Shown one piece after another: positions 32,843-45,100 of a stretch of DNA of 64,000 nucleotides. Each line of letters begins with the position of its first letter. The stretch's first letter is position 1. The notes under the pieces are model-generated. The model saw only the letters and a list, made by a program, of their open reading frames with translations. It did no database searches and was not told where the DNA came from. Made by a program: the position numbers and the translations under genes. This DNA is from Lycocorax pyrrhopterus obiensis (lineage: Eukaryota > Chordata > Aves > Passeriformes > Paradisaeidae), in NCBI GenBank assembly GCA_014706295.1, contig JACSVZ010000022.1, positions 12,728,830 through 12,792,829 of the forward strand. The letters run 5' to 3'.

Positions 32843-35800
32843 GTGAGCGGGGGCCCGAAGGACCGGGCCGGGACTGGAGTCGCCCCCGAGGCCGGTTCAG
32901 CCTGTGCAAAGGGGCTTTTTGTAGCGACGATTATCTGTGGGGAGAAAAAAAAACCTGTTTCCTGTCAGTTTCTGTATTTTTAAATGCTTTATGTAAAGTA
33001 TGTGAAGCAAAGAGTAAAGTTGAGAACACTTTGCACCATTTGTTCCAAAACTGTCAGCGTAACACTGGCACTGACAGCACATGGAATCACACACTGGTTT
33101 GGGGTGGAAGGCACCTTAGTGGTCATCCCATTCCACCCCCTGCCATGGGCAGGGACACCTTCCACTATCCCAGGTTACTCCAAGCCCCGTCCAACCCGGT
33201 CTTGGACACTTCCAGGGATGGGGCAGCCACAGCTTCTCTGGGCACCCTGTGCCAGGGCCTCCTCACCCTCACAGGGAAGAATTTCTTCCTAAAATGGTTC
33301 ATATCGAACATAAATGTGTGTCTGTAGCATACAAGTGTTCCTACAGTCTGTGCTGTGAGTTGTTGTAGTGAACCTGTTCGGTTATCACAGGTTGTCTTGA
33401 TGGCACATCCTAAGTGTGATTTTGGTACAGTAGTAAATGGAATTAGAAGCTTTCTGTAAGTGTGTGTGTCTGTGTCAAAAGAGTCACTAAAAATAAGCCA
33501 TTTGTATGAACTTTATTAGATTAAATCAAATATGTTTTACAGCCTGTGATTCCTGAGCATTTGCAACCTGAGTGTCTTTGACAGCTGTAGTGGCTCACAG
33601 CAAAAAAGGCATAGAAATTAATCTTATTAATTACATTGATGACTGTATTTTTTGCATTTTAGAAAATAAAATAACATTTTGTGTGTTTTGAAGGCCTGTG
33701 CTGCCCTGTGCACTGTATAAGGGTGAACCGGGCGCACAGAAACCAAAGTGAAGGGATAATTGGCTAATTAGTGTGATGCTACCAAGTGAAAATTTCCTTT
33801 AAATTTACTTGAAACTGCATTTTAATCTTCTAAATACTGAAAGCTTAAACTGTTACTGTCTAAATTTCTTGTGTAGTTTTAATTGGCCTGTAGACTTGGC
33901 TCTAACAGCTTTTTTGGTCATTGCCACTGCCTGTTTCCTTTTGTTTAAATCTAGCCTGTTTCATTCCTTAGCTCTGCTAGCAACCGAATAATTGGTGCTA
34001 AGGATCATGCTTCCATTCAGATAAACATTTCTGAGGTAAGTTTTTTAATAGAATATGTGATGAGAGAGCTAAACCTTTAAACTTTTGATAAAAGTTACAG
34101 AATTAAACAGCTTGTGATGCATCTGCAGTAATTCAGTAAAGAAAGCCACAGTAGACCTTGACTCCTGCAGGATCCCAGTTAATGCATGTGGGTTCCAGTT
34201 AATGTAAACTCCTTTTAGCATGGTTTGCGGTTTTTTTCCCAATTGTTTATTAGTATTCAGCTTTCAGGAATTTTGTGGACACAATGTTACTGTAGCTTAT
34301 GAGCTGTAGACCTTGATTTCATTCTTGAATGGGAGACCACATTTCCAGCTGTTTTTAAAAACTGATTCTCTTGAGTTACCTGACTGAAAAAAAAAATCAT
34401 TTAAAAATGCCATGTATGATTTCCTGTCATTGTTAAGGCAAATACTTTTCTTGTTCACCATATTTCATTCCTTCAGTGATCCCTGTTTCTTGTTTTCAAG
34501 GGATCAGAGATTAGCAGAACATGGAAGTGAACCCAGCTGGTATTACAGGCTTCACTGTGCTGTTAAATTTAATGATTTATATTGTTGAGTCTTTTCCCTG
34601 TAAAATTTCTCAGCAGCTTGAGAAAGTGAGACAATTTATGTCTCTCAGCTTGGACATTTTCCTACCCATGTCCCCTTCCCCCTTCAGTTCAATTTTCCAT
34701 GATACAACCTTAGTTAAAAGAAACCAAAAAAAATAGCGAACGCAGGGAAATCCACAAATAAACTTTACATTGATCTTTTCCATTTGTTCAGAACTCAAAT
34801 ATTTTTTTCTTTCAGCTACCATTTCTTGTCAATCTGTGTGATCCACTAAGTTTTATGGCTGCACTATGTAATGAATCGTAAATTTGCTGTGCAAAGATCA
34901 TTGTAGTTGACTTTCTAACTTCAGTATTTGCCTTGAGATTTTGTAGTTTGTTTTTTCAATTTCTGCAGTTTTTAACTTTGGGTGCTTGGCAAGTGTGATG
35001 TGAGAGCTTAAAACTTTGTAAGAATCTGTGTGTGCAGCAACTTTGCTGTGATTGCAGGTGGACAAGGTGACAGGCAGAGTGAACGGCCAGTTCAAGACTT
35101 ATGCCATCTGTGGCCCAATCCGGAGAATGGTGGGTGCCTTCCTGAGAATTCCTGCAGAATTACTGTGCTGCTTTTTCTGTTCATTGGTAGTTAATTAGAT
35201 GTGTATTTGGCCCTGAAAACACAGTGTGCCCTCGGCTCGTTGTAGAGCAAGAAGTTTCGGGGGATAATAAAGGCAGAGTGAAGATGTGAACAAATTCGTA
35301 GAATCACGGAAAGGTTTGGGTTGGAAGGGACCTTAAAGCTCATCTCATTCCACCCCCTGCCATGGGCAGAGACACCTTCCACTGTCCCAGCTTGCTCCAA
35401 GCCCTATACAACCTGTCCTGGAACACTTCCAGGGATGGGCCAGCCACAGCTTCACTGGGCATTCTGTGCCAGGGCCTTGGATTAACTTGGAATAATCAAT
35501 TTCTTCTGGGGATGTTTATATTTTTTCAAATCCATGAAGGATGCAAGTGATTTTCTTTCTTTTAAGAATGTACCAAGGTACTAATCCTGGCTTCCATCCG
35601 TTGTTTATAATTACAGAAGATGATAGTACTATGACTTAAAGATGGTGTGAGGAGTTCATCACAAGTCCACTTAACCATAAATATACGTTGTTAGTGCAAA
35701 CGCTTACTTTATCAAGTTAAAGCTATTTCTTACCCTTAAGGATGACAAAGAATTAACACTTTATTTTGAAAACACTAATCTGCCCTAACTGCTGCAGCTG

Positions 35801-36112
35801 CCTCTCTTCCATGTGTGTCAGCAATTATTTGGACACTTGAGAATATTTTCTGTTCCCTTTTTACAGGGTGAATCAGATGACTCCATTTTGCGCCTGGCAA
35901 AAAATGATGGAATTGTTTCCAAGTACGTATGTTTATCTTATCCTCTAACTCCTGCAGGGGGAACTTCCATTCCCAAATCCAGCTTTTAGGATGACAATCT
36001 GTGCATTGTATTTATAGGATGATTACACAGTTCGTCAAAGATATTTACTTGAGCTGTTGAAGCAAACTGATTTGTAACAATGTTTGTTTCATTTTCTTCT
36101 AGGAACTTTTAA
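32793..36112 (+). CDS. RPS21: RPS21, 40S ribosomal protein eS21 (83 aa)
   Basis: Coding segments 32793-32842, 33972-34035, 35058-35129, 35867-35922 and 36103-36112 join to 252 bp. The 83-residue product has the usual family length, starting [20 protein letters not shown] and ending DGIVSKNF. eS21 is a small 40S subunit protein on the solvent side, needed for 40S maturation (late 18S 3'-end processing in human cells). All introns are GT-AG and phases agree. Relative to the mammalian protein as I recall it, substitutions are M34I, V36I, A37S, F46V, A58P and A75N, many for this family. Intact splice structure and promoter argue against a pseudogene. It lies about 1.6 kb downstream of the CABLES2 stop-side poly(A) signal on the same strand. 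Confidence 0.96.
32843..33971 (+). other. RPS21: RPS21 intron 2
   Basis: GT-AG intron containing a reverse-oriented CR1 3' end (33082-33292) and otherwise AT-rich sequence. No small RNA gene was recognised. Confidence 0.85.
33082..33292 (-). mobile_element. CR1 LINE 3' end in RPS21 intron 2 (reverse orientation)
   Basis: Begins GGAATCACACACTGGTTTGG, then GGTGGAAGGCACCTTAGTGG, ATTCCACCCCCTGCCATGGG, CAGGGACACCTTCCACTATC, CACTTCCAGGGATGGGGCAG and GGGCACCCTGTGCCAGGGCC, ending near GAAGAATTTCTTCCT. It closely resembles the copy at 35297-35480. Confidence 0.93.
33972..34035 (+). CDS. RPS21: RPS21 exon 3
   Basis: 64 bp between TTCCTTAG and GAG|GTAAGT. It completes Cys17 and encodes [20 protein letters not shown] and E38. 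Mammals have QMNVAE where this reads QINISE. Confidence 0.95.
34036..35057 (+). other. RPS21: RPS21 intron 3
   Basis: AT-rich intron with GT-AG ends, no transposon or RNA gene recognised. It includes several A- and T-runs (for example near 34388 and 34800). Confidence 0.8.
35058..35129 (+). CDS. RPS21: RPS21 exon 4
   Basis: 72 bp between GATTGCAG and ATG|GTGGGT, phase 0 at both ends. It encodes [20 protein letters not shown] and IRRM. Mammals have GRFNGQ and CGAIRR. Confidence 0.95.
35130..35866 (+). other. RPS21: RPS21 intron 4
   Basis: GT-AG intron of 737 bp holding a reverse-oriented CR1 3' end. The remainder is AT-rich and featureless. Confidence 0.85.
35297..35480 (-). mobile_element. 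CR1 LINE 3' end in RPS21 intron 4 (reverse orientation)
   Basis: Starts CGTAGAATCACGGAAAGGTT, then GGGTTGGAAGGGACCTTAAA, ATTCCACCCCCTGCCATGGG, CTTCCAGGGATGGGCCAGCC and 'ctgtgccagggcctt'. It has the better-preserved terminal repeat of the intronic CR1 copies, suggesting a relatively younger insertion. Confidence 0.94.
35867..35922 (+). CDS. RPS21: RPS21 exon 5
   Basis: 56 bp between TTTTACAG and AA|GTACGT. It encodes [18 protein letters not shown] plus two bases of Lys81. Confidence 0.95.
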
Positions 36113-36165
36113 CTGAAGAAACCCCGGTATGGAACATGTGAAATAAACAGTTCAAAACTATATTG
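36103..36165 (+). CDS. RPS21: RPS21 exon 6: final codons and 3' UTR
   Basis: After TTTCTTCTAG the exon supplies the last base of Lys81, then Asn-Phe and a TAA stop at 36110-36112. A short 3' UTR of about 50 nt contains AATAAA at 36142-36147. Cleavage is expected near 36160-36165, just before a GT-rich stretch (TTGTGCTGTGTCTTTTGT). Compact 3' UTRs are typical for ribosomal protein genes. Confidence 0.92.
36142..36147 (+). promoter_or_regulatory. RPS21: AATAAA polyadenylation signal of RPS21
   Basis: Canonical hexamer 30 nt after the stop codon, followed by a T/GT-rich downstream element. Confidence 0.9.
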
Positions 36166-36169
36166 TGCT

Positions 36170-39100
36170 GTGTCTTTTGTTCAAGTCATAAACATGAGTG
36201 GGTTTATTACAGTTAGTCTTGAAAGACTTACAATCGTGTCTTAAAAATATTCAGATTCTGATTGTGAATTCTTAAAGCAAATCAGCTTGTAAAGCAATGC
36301 CAGAGTTGAAATTCAAGGATCTCCACTTTACTCTTGGATTCACTGTTATTGTTATTTTCCAGATCTAGTAAGTTTTGCATCTGTAATGGAACATCTGCAG
36401 TGTTGCAGTCTAAGTGAGCTTGCTGCTTTTTCACTGGAAAAGCTAAGGGGATTCTTCTTGTTAGGATACAAGAAAGGGTCTGTCCTTTCTTCTTGATGCT
36501 GCTTTTGTCTTGGTAGATTTTGTTTGCACACAGCAGGTTTGTCAGTTTGTGATTATCATTTAAATACATGTCATATATGGGTTTGGGTTTAAAATAAGGT
36601 AATAGGGTATGATTTGTATGGAAAATTTCCCCTGTCAGCCGCATTTTACCAGTTTCATAATACCCACAGCTACACAGGGACTGTCCTGATGGTGTATCCT
36701 GATCTGCACGTTCTCAAGCATTTACTCAGAGGTTATATCCAGATTACACTGTGCTCCCTGGTTGTGATCGTCTCTGGGTTAACATTTGCAGTTGTCCATC
36801 CTCAAATCTCTGCATGGGCCCCCCCAGCATTCTTCCAAGTGACAGAGGCTGTTTAGTGATGCTTTCCTGTTAATGCTGCAAGCTGTCACCAGTGAGAGGG
36901 GGTTACTGTGTGCTTTACTTCTCACGTGTTTGCAGGTTACTGTGGGTGCATGGGGGTGTGGGAAACAAGGCTCAGGCCTCTCTTGGGACAGCCTGGAGCA
37001 GGGATGCTGCTGCCTCTGGACTAAGGAGAATGGCTGAACTGCCCAAGTGTAGTATCTTTCTCCTTATCTGTATTTTCTTGCTTCTCAGATGTCAAAGTGC
37101 AGCATATTTGTTTGGAAGATCCTGGTTTTGGCACCAGGGATACCTACTGAATATTAGCAGAGCAAATCAGGCCATGCTAATGTGTAGTTAGTGCGTGGTG
37201 TGGGGGTTTTTTTGTAATTTTAGTAAGCTTTTTTGCGAATCATAAGTTGGGATTTAGAGTGTAAGCTACTGTATAAGTACAATGGAGTCATAACTAAACC
37301 TTTATTCCAGGAGCAGTTTCAGCAGAGAAGTCAGAACTCAACAGGCTGTGAGCCCTTTTTAGCAGAGCCATAACCTGAAACATCTTTGGCTGCACAGTCT
37401 CCCTTCCCACTGATAACACTTGAATTTACTACTGCTACTACTCTGAGCTGATAGAACTTTCAAAAGATAAACTCCTGGATGTTGCAAGTAGGGAGGAGCT
37501 CAGCTAAAAAGGCCAAAAAAATGGTTTATGTTGAATTCTTGTTGAACTTAACACACAAAGCACATGAGAGAAACCTTTTAAATACTAAGGGGGGAAAGTT
37601 AATCCATACTTTATTTTTGAGCTATTTTCTTCTGACATCTAAGTTAACGATGAAAGATGTGTTAAAAAAAAGGGGAGGGGGGATGACAGTGTTGTGATTC
37701 TCCTAGAAATAATTCATTTTTCCAGGAGATAAATCTGTGAAAACATTTTCTGGAAAGAAAAATAGAGTCTCCAAACCAGAGAGATTTCAGCTTGGCTTAT
37801 GTCCAATCCTATTACTTTCCTTTGTACACAGTAAGAGGAGATAAGTTTTAATTGGACTTGATATTTTTTTTCTGACATAGCTTAAATTAGCTGCTTCTGC
37901 CCTGGCATTAGAGTAGAACTTTAAATAAAACCCTTAACTGTTTATTGCTGATAAATGCCTGGTTTACCAAAGAGTTTAAATGTTGACTTGTTCCTAATCC
38001 CCTGAGACTCTCCTCATCCATGTGGATTTCAGTGGAATTCCTCCATAAGGCACAGTGAACTGACAGCTTAAAAGTTCAAGATGAACTTGAGGTCTCTCAG
38101 ATGTCTTCTTAAGCAGTACAGCCCCATTAACATTCAGCTGACCCAAATTTACACTTCTGGTTTGAGTATTTAAGCATTTTGTTGTGATTGAAAATGTTCT
38201 GTGCTTTGTAACACTGATTGTTGCCATTTGGTTTTTGGAATTTAGAAAAATTGAAACAAATTATCCTCTCATTAATTTATTGTCAAAATAAAGGTTATGG
38301 TGCCATATCCTAAAGCAGTTCAGTTGGGAATGGATTAGTGCTGTGCTAAAGGCTTCCTGGAGTTCACACCATCGTCACGAGGAAGACTGCACGTGAGTCC
38401 TACCAAAATTTCTGCAGAATCCTATCAAGGGAGGACATGGGTCCCTTTAAAAATCCACTTTCAGTTGCATTTTCTAGTATTGTGATGTAAAATGTTCTTT
38501 GTTTTGCTGGAACAGGAATAGTTCAGATGTTCGAGGGCCATGAAAGGGAATGAACTGTACTCGTACTGTACAGGATGGACAGAGTTGCCCTTACATGGTT
38601 ACATTGCACCAAGTCGTGAAATTCTTTGCTGTTACTTACGAGGACTTGGCAGTGGCATCCTGAAGACATCTGATTTAACTGGGGCTATTTTAGTATCTTT
38701 GGCCAAAATTCTGCTGCTTGGACAAAAGCCTGAAATTCCTGAAAACACCTGGGGGCTTGGTAGGAGCTTGTAGATGTCTCATAATACTGATTTTTCTTTC
38801 TAAGCCTTGACATTCTTCTCATGAACTACGCGGTGCTGAAAAGCTTCTTGAGTGGGTCTCAGCTGTGAGCCTGTTGTGACCAGAGCCCCGGGGTTAGGAG
38901 GTCACTGCTGCTCCTGTCGCCCTGGGCACAGAGTTAACAGCTTTGATAACATCGCCCCTGCTCCAGGTGCCAAACAGGCACAGCCCTGCCAGGGCTGGGA
39001 GGGGACAAGAGGCAACAAAAGTGCTCCCCTGGCACTGCTCTTGGTTCACTGCACGGGGGACACAGACTCAGGGGAGGAGGAAAAAAAGGCCAGGAGTGTC

Positions 39101-42100
39101 CTTTGCCTCCATGTGTGCCCCTCAGGCTCCAGAGGAGTGTTTGGAGCAGAGCTGTCTCACCAGTGCTCCCTGCAGAAGGGAACCTGGGACAGCTCTCCGG
39201 GATATCATTTATTTTCCCAAAGCACGTGCTGATGCTGGAGGCTGCTGAAAGCCTACCTAGAGGACTGAGATAATCTAGTTCCACTAGATTTGGCAGCAGT
39301 TTTGTTTTCCATTTGGATGTTATGGAGAGCTGTCTATTCCCACCTCCTGTTTTGTTCAATTGCTGTCATTCTGAGTGATACACAGAGATAAATACACCTC
39401 TGCTGCAAATAGTACTTTAAGCAGGTTAAGGGAGGTTTTGATTTTAGTTAATTCATTTTTGGCTGTTTGTGTTGAGGCATCCCTAGGGAGGCAGCTTCCC
39501 TGTATGTATGTTGAACTAATCAGCCATGGAAAAAAACAAAGAAAACTAATTAGGCCTTTTTTTTTTCCTGCTGGGAAACACACTATTGTTTAACATCAGA
39601 GAGGAGTTCTGCTTGGCTAAATCCTCAACAGGAACTGCAGGTACTGAGATTTTAAGAATTAAGAACAATTGATAAGGTCAATGTGGGATTTATTTTTTTA
39701 ATAAATTATTATGGAAAAGGTATTATTTTAACATCTATTTATAGATACCTGATAGTGGGTAAAACTACTGTGACCAGGCTGAACCAAGTGTCTTTTGCAA
39801 GGTACACAGCTGAGCGTATTAACAAATGAGCAAACTGAACAAGCTTTTTAACAAATCCTGTTCCATGGCTTATTTCTACAGGACTGGGACCATGGAGAAG
39901 AGCAGGTATGTGCCTGTTCTGCTGAGGATTGGGGCCCCTTTGGCTGCTGTTTGCAGTCCTGGGCTGACCATGGCCAGCTGCCAGTGCCCACCCAGCTGCT
40001 CCCCACTCCCCCTCCACAACAGGGCAGAAAATAGGGTGGAAAAGCACATGGGTGACAGCAGGGAGGGCACTTACCAATCACCATCATGAGCAAAACAGGA
40101 AAATCCATGTATTGCTTATTAAAACAGAACTGGATTGATAGCACCAGGATTAGGCTGCAGATCGTGGGAGCTCCAGAGCTGTACGTACACTATCTGTTAA
40201 TTCAGGTGCTCTTCCAAGAAGGTGAAGACCAATCCTTGTGCAGGGAGCCAAGGCTTGTGGGGCATTGACTGGGGGTTCCTTCAGGGATGGAAGTGAGAGT
40301 CACATATGCATTTTGGTGAGCCAGTTGTAAGCTGTGTGCTGAGACACAACACATCCATCTAAATTAAGGTGTCGCTTATCTGGCTCTAAACACAATAATC
40401 TTTTCACTGTTCTCACAGGGCACCAGAGCCCAGACAAGCACCTTGATCCATCCATCAATACCAAAATACAACGCACTGGTGCCCTGATGTGAAATCACTC
40501 AGGCTGTCACCCTCTCGTGAGCTGCAGAGCCTGTCAGGTAAGTCAGGTTGAGCAAAAATGCTAAAATACCATGTGTTTTATCTCACACGGCAGCGTTTTC
40601 ATAAAGTGTTTAGCACAACTCTGTGCAGGTCACTCATCGAGCTGGGAAATGTGATATTTCATGCTCCAGGCAAAATGTTACAAATGTCTGAGGCTGAACA
40701 AAAATAGCACTTCAAAATAAATTGGGTAGTGCACAGGGGAGGTGGCAGAGATCATTACTTGCTGCTTGTCCCTGCTTCATTCAGTTCTTTCCCCTACAAG
40801 GGCTAGAAAGGCTGGGGATTTAATTCTCCCTTTGACCAGTTTGAGGCTAAAAGAAAGGGATTTACATGCCTGATTTCTGTCCTGGCCAATGGAGCCATGC
40901 TCGCAGCAAACTCCCTCTGCATTCCTGGGAAAATGGGGTCATTTGTGCCGGATCACTCAGCCAAGCGTGGATGTGTGACAGCACAGCCCCCAAGCCAGCT
41001 GTGCTGAGAAAAAAACCTTAAAGAGTTGATGCTGCAGCTGAGTTCAGTGTCTGCTGATGGGTCACTTTTGCTCCTGTCTTGTGTCTGCTCTCAAGTGCCT
41101 GGAGCCCTTATCCCAGTCTCCAGTTCATGAGCTGGTAATCTCAAACTTGGAAGAGTTTCCAGGCAGGCTGACCAAAATCTGAGGATCTAAGACCGCCTGT
41201 ACCCAAAAATAAGTAAATAAAAGGAAGCTAATCCCAGATGGTGCTGATTAAAACATGGACTACAAAGGGAGGTTGAGGAAGCAGCTTTCAGGCTGAGATG
41301 TATATTACCTGAGAGGGAGCTTGATCATTGTGCACAGAGCTCATACATCTGGGAACCCAGCACCTCCTGACACAGCACTGCCTTTGGAGAGCCTGCATCC
41401 TCCTGCAGAAGATAACAGAGCCAGACTCGGGGTCCTTTGATTACAGAGGGAATTAACATCTCCGCAGTCTTCTTGGCGAGTGATACAAGTGTGACCACAG
41501 TAGGGATAAACCCCTTTCAGGTTAAAGGGAGGCAATTTTACAAGATTTTTCTGACCTTCTCCCAAATGCTGGACTTGCCGAGGGAACAGGAGGCTTTGCA
41601 GGTGTGGGACAGGTGGCAGTGTACCTGCCTGCCAGTGACACTGCGGCCAGTGCTCACTTCTGATCTTGGCTGAATGGTTGACAACAGGTCTGCTTTGGTC
41701 TTAAGGCCCCAGGTGCTGATCTTTTGTTTCCCAAAATGTATTATTTTTCACTTATCTCTGTGGTTTTGCTTTTTCAAGCTTGTTTGAGACTGTCTTGACA
41801 GGAAGGTTAATCCTTGCCTCAGTTGAAACAGTGCTGACCCACTGCTGCAAGTCATAATTCCCTGAAAACTTTAAATATCCAGGAAAGTCTCATACACATA
41901 TCACAGCTTTCCATATGGTTACGTAAAAATCTCAAACTATGTCATTGTGGTTCATGCCTTCTCTGCTACTCAGCCTTCACTGCTTTCAGTGCCTTTAAAA
42001 AGAAATAGGAAAAAAAAAAAGTTCTGTTTGTTTCTGCAGAGCAGGGAACTGTTCCTGGTGTGCTTCCCATTAAGTGTGCATCCCAGGCATTCCATAAAAC

Positions 42101-45100
42101 TACAGCACTGTACAGCACCGGGACCAAGGCTTAGGAGACTCATTTCTGCTTCCAGCAGTGACACTGGTTTTGAGCAAGGCCTGTGAACTGCTACATGCTA
42201 TACTAGAATTTACCCCTCTCTCAAATGAATGGGATTAAAACAGTAGGAAGCTTTAAGTCAATGTAAGGAGTGCTCAGAAAATGCAGTGTGAGGTGGCATA
42301 GTTCTCTAAATAACTTATATAAGGAATATAAACTTTAAAGAAGATCTGCAGTGAACTCAGTAGAGTTGAGCCAGAGGCAGGTGTGCTAAGTTACTATTTC
42401 AACCCTGGTTTTATCCTCTATCCAGCAGGGGAATTTTACACCACTGATTTTCTGGATGTGCAAATAAAATAGCATCATTTTTGTCTTTCTGAATCCAGGA
42501 ACATTTATAGGGGTAGGACCCTTAGAGTGTTCTTTCTTCCTGTAGGGAGTGGGTAATGAGAGGGAGGGCCATATCAAAGCTGGCTGCTGGAAAGAATTAA
42601 CTCTGATTTACAATGCTCTGCAGCTCGAGATAATGCCTCTGGTATTTGGAGACTCTGAAATGCAAAAAGCAGTGCTCATGGGGAGCCTGCTCTCAGTCAC
42701 CCCTTTCTGGTGTCAGTAGCTGGCGCCCAGGAGTGCGAATCCCACAAAGGACTGGTCACTGCCAGCTCAGTGCAAGGCACAAAGCTGGAGCTGCCATGTC
42801 TGCTCCTACTGCTCTGGCCCAGCCTGAAGACTTCCTGCATCTCTAAGGGCAGTGCAGCCTTTAATGCAAATTCACAGGATACCATTAGCCTTAGATCCCC
42901 ATCTTCATGAATTTGCAAAAGACAACCAGGACACTCTCCAGAAGTGCTCAGAGTTGGGAACAGAACAAACCAAGAGAAATTCCAGCAAAGGGGGCGGTGA
43001 CTGATTCCAGCCTCAGATAGCAGTTCTTATCAGAAAAGCTCATAAATCCACCCAATTTAAACAGTGTCAGCAGCATCCCGTGCTGCTTTGTGTGTCCCCT
43101 CAAGGGATCCACAGCTTCTTGTTCCCATCAGCGATTTCCATTCTGTCCTTCAGGTTCCCAAAAGTCACTACTTCCTGGAAAATGTTTGTGGGAGTGCTAA
43201 TTCTGAATATCTGTGTGGCCTTAGAAGGAGCAGACCATGTTGCTGTTGTAATAAACAGCCCAAATTACTGTTTGGCTGTCACTTGTGATTAAAGCAGCAA
43301 ATATTGGCAAAAACAACATGCCAGAAGTAGGGAACTTGCTTAAATGTTGGCTTTTGGGTCTGATTTTCAAGTTTCTGGTGGAATATGAAGTCTTCACTAA
43401 GACACAGCATCAGTGTCTCTCCTGGGAATTGTAAATAGACACCTGATAGCCCTGCCCTTTGTGAAGCACAAACACACGGATAACACCACCTTCTCTGGTC
43501 ACTGTCACCCCTCTGGTGTCATCACTGCCACTGCAGATGAAGATTCTTGGAGGAGAAGGACACAAGACCACACTGTGGTCTTGTCTCTTAATTCCAGTTT
43601 TACCTCAAGCATTATTCTTTTTTTTTTTTTTAGGAACTACGTCCTAATAAAAACAAGGCAGAAAATATACATTTACTGTTTGGAAAAAAATCCCGCAGCT
43701 TTTTCATGGAAAGGTATGGATTTGGTGTGAAAGGATGATGTAGATGTGAGAAAATGAGCACCCTGTCAAAGAGTTGGTCCCAAGTAAAATATCAGGCTGA
43801 CACTCATGTGCTCCAAGTGATTTCTCAACAACTGCTTCCTGCTACATGAGAAAAAAAATATTTGTATTGTGGTCAGCCACCCCTTTTAGGGATGTGCTGC
43901 AGCAATTATGAGGAGTGAGAGGGAGTTGTGACCTTGCTACTATTCTAGCAACTCTGTTAGGGGAAAATCTGTGGATTTTTTCAGCCATATTTTGTCTCTT
44001 CCAGCAAACAGTTTGGTAGTTTCCAATACACCAAGAAGAGCATAAGGGGATTTTGCCTCCAGTGTTGTGACTTGTGAACGACCTCCCAGAACAAGGACCA
44101 GATGACAAAGTGGCCTCATAAAATACTCTTTTAGGGAAACACCGTGTCATACACTGCTGGGACGAACTGTGCAGAACAGGATGCTGGGAACAACTCCGAT
44201 GCTTTAGAGGAACCTATAAAACAAAACTCTGGACTTACCCCATGAGAGAGAGAGAATGGAATGGGGAAGGTTGTTTTTTCTGCTATGGGAAAAAGTTCGG
44301 CATCTTGGCTACCTTCACAAGGGTGTAATAGCCCCTTCCTGACTTGTGTGGTGAGGAAATTGGGTCACAAAAGCTGTGTCCTGCTATCCATCAGGTAACT
44401 TCTAAATAAGCTGTTTGTGCCCAAGCAGAAGGGTAGCTGTGTGCTGAGACCCAGTGCTGCAACAGCTCTGGCTCCAGAGGTGACACAGTGCAAAGTGGGA
44501 TTCCCAAAGAACAGCCCTGGGGAGCAGCATTTAGGGGAAGAAATTGATAAAATGAGAAAATAGCACCACAATTTTTTTTTCCTTTACTATTGTAAAAAGT
44601 CACTGGAAGATAAGAGCAGATACAAATGTTTGGTGGTTAGTGAAAGGTGAATACAGCAGCTCTTCTGACTGTCCTGAAAGGAGCTTCTCACTTGAATGCT
44701 GAGCAGGAGATATCAGAGCATCTGGAGTGGTTCTGCTTGCAAGGAGGGATGAAGCAGGATAACTGCAGGAGCAATGGGCACATTCAGGAGCAGTGGGAGA
44801 GGACATCGGGCAAGACTGAGGTGCTCAGTGCTCATGGCTTGGGGGGAATTTCAAGGAAAGCCATAAGAGATCTGGAGGGAGGCACTGCTGCCTGCTGGAA
44901 GCGACGGGGAAGGGAGAGGTTTTGTGTATTTATACGCTCTGTGGGGCCCAGACATTGAGATCACTGTGCAAGCACTGCACTGCCACGTGTTCTTTGTAAA
45001 TGCGTGGGCAGCTGGATGTGTCCTTTTGAACCAGCAGCACCGTGTTCATCTGCCCTGTCTGGCACTGCTTAATCCTGAAAAGAAGCAGCACTTCCCTGTC

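Noticed and set aside
31867..32983. Open frames of 345 codons (+) and 257 codons (-) near RPS21
   Set aside because: They are translations of the CpG island, the intron 1 minisatellite (GAMGAM-type repeats) and CR1. RPS21 exons use a different, homologous frame.
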